Assembly (NCBI GenBank): GCA_028711965.1
Contig: JAQTRD010000017.1
Location: forward strand, 1-8,406
Reading direction: 5' to 3'
DNA from: Candidatus Colwelliibacteriota bacterium
Lineage (GTDB): Bacteria; Patescibacteriota; Minisyncoccia; UBA6257; Colwellbacteraceae
Length of the DNA: 8,406 nucleotides
Below, piece after piece: positions 1 to 5,419 of this stretch. Position 1 is the stretch's first letter. Each line of letters opens with the position of its first letter. Below the pieces are notes generated by a model. The model had not been told where the DNA came from, did not search any database, and saw only the letters and a program-made list of their open reading frames with translations. The position numbers and the translations under genes are program-made.

Positions 1-587
1 CCGACCGCGTCTCCTCTTTTCCACCAATTCTTATCCCGATAAGCCATTATCCGGATTTTAGAGAAGTCCAAGTCTTCCGAAACTTCCGGTCCCAGCTCTC
101 CCTTACGGATAGTATCAGGCCCCTCTTCGGCTTCAATTCCGTATTTCTTGAATATGTTTTTCAGTATTTCAATCGATTCCCTGTCTTTCCCAATGCCCGA
201 ATTGTCGTCTCCCACGAAAACAGTCTGGTAGAGCCGGCTTGGATCAAGCTTAATCTCGTTGACAAGAAACTCGTACCACCATTCAAGCTGTTCTTTCTTA
301 AAATAATCTCCAAGAGACCAATTCCCCAGCATCTCAAACATCGTGTCATGCCTTCCGTCTCCAACCTCTTCTATGTCTTCCGCGCGGAACGACTTTTGCG
401 AATTAGCCAGACGTCTGCCGGACGGATGACTCTCTCCCAAAAGATAAGGAACAAGCGGGAACATTCCGCTGTTCACGAAGAGAAGCGTCGAATCGTTTTC
501 CGGTATGAGAGACGCTGATGGAATTATCGCGTGCCCTCTCTCCTTATAAAAATCAAGAAATTTCTGCCTTATCTCTCTAGAGGTCAT
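1..587 (-). CDS. alaS: Alanyl-tRNA synthetase, N-terminal catalytic part (3' end cut by window edge)
   Basis: Class II aminoacyl-tRNA synthetase that charges tRNA-Ala with alanine in the cytoplasm. The visible 195 codons open with MTSREIRQKFLDFYKERGH and continue with PSASLIPENDSTLLFVNSGM (residues 23-42), the classic AlaRS N-terminal signature. Motif 2 follows around residues 79-97 (RHDTMFEMLGNWSLGDYFK). The loop before it, QKSFRAEDIEEVGDG, is about five residues shorter than the common bacterial QKC.RAGGKHNDLENVG form and resembles what I recall from CPR bacteria. The frame is open to the left edge, so the rest of the catalytic domain, the tRNA-recognition, editing and C-Ala parts lie outside. 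ATG at 587-585 is the natural family start. AGG sits about 6 nt upstream, but a TATAAT box at 604-599 would start the mRNA at or after it. A terminator separates the gene from rpoD, so independent transcription is likely. Confidence 0.95.
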   Translation of the reverse strand, partial: MTSREIRQKFLDFYKERGHAIIPSASLIPENDSTLLFVNSGMFPLVPYLLGESHPSGRRLANSQKSFRAEDIEEVGDGRHDTMFEMLGNWSLGDYFKKEQLEWWYEFLVNEIKLDPSRLYQTVFVGDDNSGIGKDRESIEILKNIFKKYGIEAEEGPDTIRKGELGPEVSEDLDFSKIRIMAYRDKNWWKRGDAV

Positions 588-598
588 AATTTACCTGA

Positions 599-604
599 AT
601 TATA
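599..604 (-). promoter_or_regulatory. Candidate -10 box of alaS, near-leaderless
   Basis: On the minus strand a perfect TATAAT is followed by 11 nt (TCAGGTAAATT) and the alaS ATG. With normal spacing, transcription would start about 5 nt before the ATG. The hexamer 17 bp upstream (TTTCCC, inside the 9-bp repeat tract) is a poor -35 match, so this rests on the -10 box and its position, which matches the dnaG and pilC starts. Confidence 0.4.
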
Positions 605-617
605 AGGCAAAAATACA

Positions 618-668
618 ATGTGGGAAATGTGGGAGATGTGGGAAGTGTAGGAGATGTGGGAGATGTGG
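618..668. repeat. 9-bp tandem repeat, about 5.7 copies
   Basis: Successive 9-mers on the plus strand are ATGTGGGAA, ATGTGGGAG, ATGTGGGAA, GTGTAGGAG, ATGTGGGAG and a partial ATGTGG. The consensus is ATGTGGGAR with few mismatches, so the tract is fairly young. In the alaS transcript direction it is a pyrimidine-rich CCCACATCT tract just upstream of the gene. A degenerate relative of the same unit lies after pilC. Confidence 0.9.
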
Positions 669-705
669 TGCCGCATCTCATTGCAAAACATTTGTTTCCA
701 ACAAG

Positions 706-735
706 CATTCCGCTCTTCTGCAGAAGAGCGGAATG
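706..735. repeat. Perfect 30-bp palindrome upstream of alaS
   Basis: The left arm CATTCCGCTCTTCTG (706-720) is exactly the reverse complement of 721-735, with no spacer. As RNA it would form a strong hairpin with a 4-nt TGCA loop. No T-run follows on either side, so it does not look like an intrinsic terminator. It lies just downstream of a TATAAT box (743-738, minus strand), where it would cover the transcription start, so an operator or a 5' mRNA hairpin are both possible. Presence is certain; function is unknown. Confidence 0.85.
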
Positions 736-737
736 AG

Positions 738-743
738 ATTATA
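738..743 (-). promoter_or_regulatory. Candidate upstream -10 box for alaS
   Basis: The minus strand reads TATAAT at 743-738. The hexamer 17 bp upstream is GAAACA (766-761), a weak -35. If used, the start would fall near 731, at the edge of the 30-bp palindrome, giving a leader of about 145 nt containing the palindrome and the 9-bp repeats. Confidence 0.25.
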
Positions 744-828
744 TAAATCCAATAACCCTATGTTTCTTACGCTTAAGTATCAAAATTCTCGTTTTTAAAT
801 GCAGTTCTAGGTAAGTTAGAAAAACTAA

Positions 829-953
829 TAAAATCCTTATTTCTGGATGTAAGTCTAGGCGCGGGAAATAAAAAACGGCGAGCTGTACTGAACGTACTGC
901 AAGCCGTTTTTTATGAAGCGCAACGACGGGTTACGCCGGAAATAAGGATTTTA
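829..953. repeat. 125-bp imperfect inverted repeat at the rpoD stop codon
   Basis: The outer arms TAAAATCCTTATTTC (829-843) and its exact reverse complement (939-953) share their axis (position 891) with the inner terminator stem (868-914). The middle pairs only in patches, for example GCGC 859-862 with 918-921 after a small shift. The right arm contains the rpoD TAA stop (953-951). The layout resembles a small inverted-repeat element or a very long terminator hairpin. I see no target-site duplication. Confidence 0.75.
868..914 (-). terminator. Intrinsic terminator of dnaG-rpoD, bidirectional in form
   Basis: In the minus direction AAAAAACGGC (912-903) pairs with GCCGTTTTTT (879-870). Inside are GC and GTAC pairs interrupted by mismatches, with a 5-nt GTTCA loop. 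The stem ends in a T-run, TTTTTTATTT. The A-run on the other flank gives a T-run on the plus strand as well. It begins about 37 nt after the rpoD stop and should end the dnaG-rpoD transcript before alaS. Confidence 0.85.
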
Positions 954-2255
954 GTATTCTTTTAATTTATTAGACCCAGCATGGAATCTAATCTTTTCAA
1001 GCGCTTTGGCCTCAATCTGCCTGATGCGTTCTCTTGTGACTCCGAATACCTTACCCACTTCTTCCAGGGTATGGGTAACATCGTCCGTAAGCCCAAATCT
1101 CAATTCTAAAATCTTCTGTTCCCTCTCCGTGAGATCGTCTAGAACCGCTTTGATCTGATCTTTCAAAAGTTCTCTCGAAACCGCCTGATCGGGAGAAAGA
1201 GTCTTCTCGTCTTCTATGAATTCAGAAAGAACCGAATCCTCTTCTTCGCCGACCGGAGATTCAAGAGACACGACCTCTTGGGATATCTTCTGAATATGAT
1301 GAATCTTTTCGACGTCAATGCTCATTTCGGTCGCTATTTCTTCGGCAAGCGGTTCCCGTCCAAGTTCTTGCATCAGTTTTCTCTTTGCTTGAGTGTATTT
1401 GGAAATCGTCTCAACCATATGAACAGGTATTCTTATGGTTCGCGAATAATCAGCAAGAGCCCTCGTAATAGCCTGTCTTATCCACCATGTGGCATAAGTC
1501 GAGAATTTGAAGCCTTTCTTATAATCGAATTTTTGAACGGCACGGAAGAGTCCCAGGTTTCCTTCTTGTATAAGATCGAGAATCGACAGCTGGGGAGAAC
1601 GATTGACATACCTCTTGGCAATCGAAACCACGAGACGCAAGTTTGCCTTTATAAGCCTTTGTCTTGCATCCTCGTCTCCTTGGCTTACCTTCTTCGCTAT
1701 TTCTCTTTCCTCGGCTGACGAGAGTAAGGGAGTCTTGCCTATCTCCTTCAAGTATATCTGGACATTGTCGGCAAGCTCGGAACTAACCACAGCCGCCTCG
1801 CGCAGCTCTTTTTGCGTTATCTCATCTCCGGGAAGTTCTATAAGGTTGCCTACTTCAATTACCTTAATGCCTGCTTCTTCAAGCTGGTCATAAAGATATT
1901 CAAGAAAAGAAATATCCGTTTCTATGCGGGGAAAAGATTTTAATATTTCGACATCGGTAATGAATCCTTTTATCCGGCTTGCTTCAATGAGCTCGCTTAA
2001 AAGATCGGTATCAAACTTAAATCGTTTCTTACCCTCTTTTTTGGCTTCGACGCGCTTTATTTCCGTTTTTGCGCGCTTGACCGGTTTTACTGCCTTTTTC
2101 TTTTGGACGCGAACTGTTTTTTTAGGACGGGACTTTGCCGATGTCTTTTTCGGTTTGGCGTGCTTAACGGTCTTTTTTTTAGTCAGAGTCTTTTTCCCCT
2201 TCTTCATCTGCTTTTTGACCCTTCGGATACTTTTCTTGATTATTTTTTTAGCCAT
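951..2255 (-). CDS. rpoD: RNA polymerase primary sigma factor (sigma-70, RpoD/SigA)
   Basis: Housekeeping sigma factor that directs core RNA polymerase to -35/-10 promoters. 434 aa. Residues 1-80 are an extremely basic tail with 32 Lys, 7 Arg and only 3 acidic residues. About 81-145 ([17 protein letters not shown]...) resembles region 1.1. Region 1.2 starts near [17 protein letters not shown] (163-179). Region 2 is clear: [13 protein letters not shown] (204-216), [19 protein letters not shown] (227-245), then [19 protein letters not shown] (251-269) covering 2.3-2.4. Region 3 spans about 280-360. Region 4 is 374-424, with [15 protein letters not shown] and the helix-turn-helix [20 protein letters not shown]. 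The end, KLKEY, matches the usual RpoD C-terminus. The large non-conserved insert of proteobacterial RpoD is absent. The ATG directly abuts the dnaG TAA without a good Shine-Dalgarno site, suggesting translational coupling. Confidence 0.97.
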   Translation of the reverse strand: MAKKIIKKSIRRVKKQMKKGKKTLTKKKTVKHAKPKKTSAKSRPKKTVRVQKKKAVKPVKRAKTEIKRVEAKKEGKKRFKFDTDLLSELIEASRIKGFITDVEILKSFPRIETDISFLEYLYDQLEEAGIKVIEVGNLIELPGDEITQKELREAAVVSSELADNVQIYLKEIGKTPLLSSAEEREIAKKVSQGDEDARQRLIKANLRLVVSIAKRYVNRSPQLSILDLIQEGNLGLFRAVQKFDYKKGFKFSTYATWWIRQAITRALADYSRTIRIPVHMVETISKYTQAKRKLMQELGREPLAEEIATEMSIDVEKIHHIQKISQEVVSLESPVGEEEDSVLSEFIEDEKTLSPDQAVSRELLKDQIKAVLDDLTEREQKILELRFGLTDDVTHTLEEVGKVFGVTRERIRQIEAKALEKIRFHAGSNKLKEY

Positions 2256-4109
2256 TTATTTTTTATTATTTGTATCTTCTATTCTCTTTAATGTCTCTTT
2301 GATATTTGCTAAAAAATCTTCATTATTTATACTACTCTTTAACTTTACACCAAGGGCAACTCTGCTATTTTCTCTCTGCTTGTCGCTTATCATATTGTCT
2401 ATTTTCTCTGAAATTTCTTGAACCTTCACTAAGACTTCTCCATCTTCTATATTCCTTGATTTTATATCAAGAACAATTTTATCTCTTTCTTCTGAAAGAT
2501 ACTCTATCTCTAATTTTCTCTTAAGGTCCTCTATCTCCTTTTCCAAATCCTCATCGGTCTTATCCCCGTCATTTAGCCCTGACTTAAGGGTTATATCGGC
2601 TAGAATATTGTCGATTTTTTCATCGGCGGAAGGATCACCGAAAACAGCCATATTATAGAGATGTTTTGTCTTTTCTGGCAAATAGTCCTTATATTCCCCA
2701 AGCACATCCCTTCCGCCAATTCTTACTGTTAGATAGCAGATCCTATCGCCGATTAATTCCAATTTCGACAGCTTGCCTTCTTTTACCGGATATTTTTCCA
2801 AAGAGGATTCGCCGGGAACTGCATTAATGATTTTTGCAGCTTCTTCAATAATCGCCGACTCTTTTAAGCCGGAACGGTAAGAGATTTCTTTGAGCCAATG
2901 CTCGCGCTCCACCGCGCTTGGCATATTCGCCACTTTTCTGATCACAGTTCTGATATTTGTCTTCTTCTCCGTAATATCGCCGGAAGAAACCGGATATCTG
3001 GAAAAATAATATTCCATAGCCGGAACGGCAAGATCAGTCAGCTTCTTCATTTCTCCGGGAAAATTTTTGACTATGTCTGCCGGATCTTTAAGGCTTTTTA
3101 CTTCCTCCGAAGACTTCGAAAAATCAAGCACGCGCACTTCAAAATCCTTATTGAGCGCCGAATCTATGCTTCTCTCCATTGCCATTTTGCCGGCTTCGTC
3201 GTTATCAAAATTCATAATAATCTTCGAGGTATGCCTCTTGATAGTCGAAAGCTGGTCGTCGGTAAGAGCAGTACCCGAAGTACCAACGGCGTTTCTTACA
3301 CCGTCTTGATGGCACATGATGACATCCATCTGCCCCTCGACAAGAAGAGCGGATTCGGCATCTCTTATCCCTTCCTTGGCGCGCGACAGTCCAAAGAGCA
3401 GTCGTGATTTGTTAAAAATCGGCGTCTCGGGAGAATTCATATATTTAGCCGAATCTCCCCTGTCGAGTTGAGGCAAGATGCGACCGGAAAAACCGATTGT
3501 TTTGCCGAAGCTGGATTCGAGTGGAAACATTATCCTGCCTCTGAATCGGTCTATTATCTTTCCTCTTTCGGTCTTGATTGCCAAACCCGCCCGAGTAATG
3601 TCTTTGGCGTCAAACCCCTTATTCGTAAGATAAACAAAAAGATCATCCCAACCCTGCCCGGCAAATCCTATATCAAAAAAGTCGATTGTTTCAGAAGAGA
3701 GCCCTCTTTCTTTTAAATAGTCTTTTACAGCCGGAGCTCTGGATAATATTCCTTTGTAAAAATCAGCCGCCAAACGGTTCAGCTCGTAGAGAACGTCAAA
3801 TTCTTTTTGATCAGTGAAGCCGGTCTTCGAAAGTTCCACTCCGGCTTTTTCGGCGAGGATCTTCAACGCTTCATAGAATTCAAGATTCTCGTATTTCATA
3901 AGAAACTTGAATATATCGCCTCCCTCGCCGCAGCCGAAACAGTGCCATATCTGTCTGTCAGGCGAAACCATAAAAGAGGGCGTCTTCTCCTTATGAAAAG
4001 GACAACAGGCCTTAAAATTACGGCCGGCAGGCCTCAACTCCAAAAAACCGCGCAAATACTCGACTATGTCTATCCTTGCCTTTATTTCCTCAATGGGAGT
4101 TCCTGCCAT
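2256..4109 (-). CDS. dnaG: DNA primase DnaG
   Basis: Synthesises RNA primers for the replisome. 617 aa, close to the usual length. The N-terminal zinc-binding domain shows C36-x2-H39 (CPFHKEKTPSF) and C57-x2-C60 (CFGCGEGGD). The catalytic core has the basic RFRGRIMFP motif (188-196), IGFSGR (205-210), KYMNSPETPIF (222-232), then the TOPRIM domain with VEGQMDVI (E258), TSGTAL (277-282) and FDNDEAG (D302, D304), the metal-binding acidic residues. From about 360 the protein is helical and poorly conserved, as expected of the helicase-binding C-terminal domain. The coding DNA at 2281-2520 is about 30% G+C against 43% at 3481-3720. The start MAGTPIEEIKARIDIVEYL is typical. GAGGA touches the ATG, too close for normal Shine-Dalgarno use, and a promoter sits directly upstream. 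The gene ends TAA immediately before the rpoD ATG. Confidence 0.97.
   Translation of the reverse strand: MAGTPIEEIKARIDIVEYLRGFLELRPAGRNFKACCPFHKEKTPSFMVSPDRQIWHCFGCGEGGDIFKFLMKYENLEFYEALKILAEKAGVELSKTGFTDQKEFDVLYELNRLAADFYKGILSRAPAVKDYLKERGLSSETIDFFDIGFAGQGWDDLFVYLTNKGFDAKDITRAGLAIKTERGKIIDRFRGRIMFPLESSFGKTIGFSGRILPQLDRGDSAKYMNSPETPIFNKSRLLFGLSRAKEGIRDAESALLVEGQMDVIMCHQDGVRNAVGTSGTALTDDQLSTIKRHTSKIIMNFDNDEAGKMAMERSIDSALNKDFEVRVLDFSKSSEEVKSLKDPADIVKNFPGEMKKLTDLAVPAMEYYFSRYPVSSGDITEKKTNIRTVIRKVANMPSAVEREHWLKEISYRSGLKESAIIEEAAKIINAVPGESSLEKYPVKEGKLSKLELIGDRICYLTVRIGGRDVLGEYKDYLPEKTKHLYNMAVFGDPSADEKIDNILADITLKSGLNDGDKTDEDLEKEIEDLKRKLEIEYLSEERDKIVLDIKSRNIEDGEVLVKVQEISEKIDNMISDKQRENSRVALGVKLKSSINNEDFLANIKETLKRIEDTNNKK
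2326..2353 (-). promoter_or_regulatory. Possible internal promoter for rpoD inside the dnaG 3' end
   Basis: TTGGTG (2353-2348), a 16-bp spacer and TATAAA (2331-2326) lie about 70 bp before the rpoD ATG. The -35 matches only three of six bases, and the region is AT-rich, so chance matches are likely. Internal rpoD promoters within dnaG are known in E. coli, which makes the position plausible. Confidence 0.2.
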
Positions 4110-4116
4110 TCCTCAA

Positions 4117-4145
4117 ATTAAACAACAATTCAACTCTTTTTCCAA
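4117..4145 (-). promoter_or_regulatory. dnaG promoter with -10 box 7 nt from the start codon
   Basis: TTGGAA (4145-4140), a 17-bp spacer and TTTAAT (4122-4117) make a good sigma-70 match (4/6 and 5/6). Only TTGAGGA separates the -10 box from the dnaG ATG, so transcription would start at or within 1-2 nt of the ATG, giving a leaderless mRNA for the dnaG-rpoD operon. Confidence 0.55.
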
Positions 4146-4210
4146 CATTAAGAAACCATAGGCAAGCAGCGCCTTTCTTCTTTTTATGCAACCCACCACC
4201 CATGATATTT

Positions 4211-4348
4211 CGTCTTTATGCTTTTGAAAGTATCTCGGAAACCATTCGAGCTTGGCCTCTGAATTTATCGAAGAGTCGAATGGTTGAGAGTTAAGCTGCG
4301 GCTGTTCGCTGGAAACAGCCGACAGCGTCTTTTAAAAGCATAAAGACG
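4211..4348. repeat. 138-bp inverted-repeat element with two inner hairpins (ddl-dnaG gap)
   Basis: Outer 20-bp arms at 4211-4230 (CGTCTTTATGCTTTTGAAAG) and 4329-4348 are inverted copies with one mismatch. Inside are two hairpins. One has AACCATTCGA (4240-4249) against TCGAATGGTT (4276-4285), with CTCT/AGAG (4257-4260/4272-4275) inside. The other has GCTG-C-GGCTGTT (4295-4306) against 4314-4326 with one bulged base and a 7-nt loop. The whole can fold as a three-way junction or cruciform. The first hairpin, with GAATTTATCGAAGAG, recalls dispersed palindromes of the GAGTTTATCGAAGG kind seen in many genomes. It starts 7 nt after the ddl stop. No T-run or clear target duplication is visible. The remaining 4110-4210 holds the dnaG promoter and otherwise nothing I recognise. 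Confidence 0.75.
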
Positions 4349-4355
4349 GAACATT

Positions 4356-5303
4356 TTACCTCACCCCGAATCTTCGAAACGCCGCCGCAATTATGTGATC
4401 CAGCAGCATCGGCATCGCCATTCCTCCGGCAGCAGCGGATAGAGGCAAGAGATGATCTTTGGCCATTCCCGGTATCGTGTTTATCTCTAAAACGAATATC
4501 CGGCCGTCATTCGACATTATGAAATCGCTTCGCGTAACACCCGACGCTCCAATCACTTTATGTACCAAAAGAGCGGCTTTTTGAACGCCTTCGAGTTCCA
4601 TCTTATTCAGGTTAGCCGGGATGACAATCTTAGAAGCGTCAGGAGAATATTTGGAATCATAATCGAAAAACAATGACGATTTCGGAATAATTTCAGCAGG
4701 CGGAAGAGGAATGTCTCCCTTTTCCGTTTCGACAATCCCGACAGACAATTCCCTCCCGGAAACATAGCGTTGGACCATAGCGTGCCGGCTTATATCAAAG
4801 ACTGCGCATAAGGCATCTTTGAGCGCACCTTCATTGCGGACAATATTCACGCCGATTGACGATCCGCGATCCACCGGTTTTACAACCACCGGAAATTCAA
4901 ACGGCGGTCGGAAGCTCGCCCAGTCTCCATGGCTCGAAACAGCAGCCCATTCGGGAATAAGAAGGCCGTGCGCGGAAAATGTTTGCGCCGAAGCCGTCTT
5001 ATTCATCCCGAGGGCGCTCGATCTAGCTGAACTTCCGGTATAGGGAAATCCAACTCCTTCAAAAAGGCTCTGGATTACTCCGTTCTCTCCATACTCCCCA
5101 TGAAGGGCAATAAAAGCGATATCGGCAGATCCGATAACTGATTCAAACGGAATCTCCCACTCTCCGTTTCGATCAATAATGACAGGCATCGGATCGTATC
5201 TTGACGCATCAAGAGCACCGCATACGGCCTTTCCGCTCGCAAGCGACACATCATGTTCGACGGACGGACCACCCATTAAAACCGCAACTTTTATTTTCTC
5301 CAT
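4356..5303 (-). CDS. ddl: D-alanine--D-alanine ligase (ATP-grasp)
   Basis: Joins two D-alanines, using ATP, for the peptidoglycan stem peptide. From the chosen start it is 315 aa, near the family's usual 300-350. Motifs: GGPSVEHDVSLASG (11-24, E16), HGEYGENGVIQ (68-78), PYTGSS (87-92), VVVKPVDRGSSIGV (K142, S148, S149), FFDYDSKYSPD (K218, Y219), VTRSDFI (R258, D260) and LEINTIPGM (E273, N275). Tyr219 occupies the position that favours D-Ala-D-Ala over D-Ala-D-Lac. The end of the last motif reads AKDHLLP where the family usually has a T..SL.P pattern, so the acceptor-site Ser is His here. An in-frame ATG at 5333 would add MEGENKNSKY, but that stretch is unconserved and its ATG lies within a decayed 9-bp repeat, so I prefer 5303. 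Neither start has a convincing Shine-Dalgarno site. Confidence 0.93.
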   Translation of the reverse strand: MEKIKVAVLMGGPSVEHDVSLASGKAVCGALDASRYDPMPVIIDRNGEWEIPFESVIGSADIAFIALHGEYGENGVIQSLFEGVGFPYTGSSARSSALGMNKTASAQTFSAHGLLIPEWAAVSSHGDWASFRPPFEFPVVVKPVDRGSSIGVNIVRNEGALKDALCAVFDISRHAMVQRYVSGRELSVGIVETEKGDIPLPPAEIIPKSSLFFDYDSKYSPDASKIVIPANLNKMELEGVQKAALLVHKVIGASGVTRSDFIMSNDGRIFVLEINTIPGMAKDHLLPLSAAAGGMAMPMLLDHIIAAAFRRFGVR

Positions 5304-5327
5304 ATATTTTGAATTTTTATTTTCGCC

Positions 5328-5419
5328 TTCCATATTTTTACATTTCCCCCAAGCGCGAAGCGCGATCCCTCATTTCGAACATCTCCCTCGTCTTTTTCTC
5401 TTCTTACATCTTTAACATC
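5328..5419. repeat. Decayed 9-bp repeat tract after pilC, with a GC-rich hairpin
   Basis: Read on the minus strand directly after the pilC TAA: GATGTTAAA, GATGTAAGA, AGAGAAAAA, GACGAGGGA, GATGTTCGA, AATGAGGGA (5419-5366). A GC-rich insert (5365-5346) contains CGCG-CTT-CGCG, a tiny hairpin that is also two AAGCGCG copies on the plus strand. Then come AAATGTAAA and AATATGGAA (5345-5328). The 9-base phase and GATGT/GGGA content match the cleaner repeat at 618-668. No T-run follows the hairpin, so a terminator call is not justified. Confidence 0.55.

Larger units (their letters stand above)
588..950. other. Intergenic region between rpoD and alaS (363 bp, no gene)
   Basis: I see no credible coding frame and no tRNA here. 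From the rpoD side toward alaS it holds a 125-bp inverted repeat with a nested terminator (829-953), a plain AT-rich stretch (about 745-828), a candidate -10 box (738-743), a perfect 30-bp palindrome (706-735), a small hairpin TTGTT/AACAA (692-704), a 9-bp tandem repeat (618-668) and a second -10 box close to the alaS start (599-604). It is the longest non-coding stretch in the window. Confidence 0.8.

Noticed and set aside
618..668. CRISPR array
   Set aside because: The repeats are 9-bp head-to-tail units without spacers and there are no cas genes.
655..682. T-box-like GGTGCCGC upstream of alaS
   Set aside because: It reads in the plus direction, opposite to alaS, and lacks the rest of the T-box consensus and the stem I specifier arrangement. 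The minus strand shows no T-box sequence.
5304..5333. Upstream ATG of ddl adding ten residues
   Set aside because: MEGENKNSKY has no family conservation, the ATG lies in a decayed repeat unit, and the second ATG starts exactly at the conserved KIKVAVLMGGPSVEHD. It cannot be excluded.
5346..5365. GC-rich CGCG-CTT-CGCG hairpin as a pilC terminator
   Set aside because: The stem is only 4 bp and is followed by GGGGGAAATG rather than a T-run.
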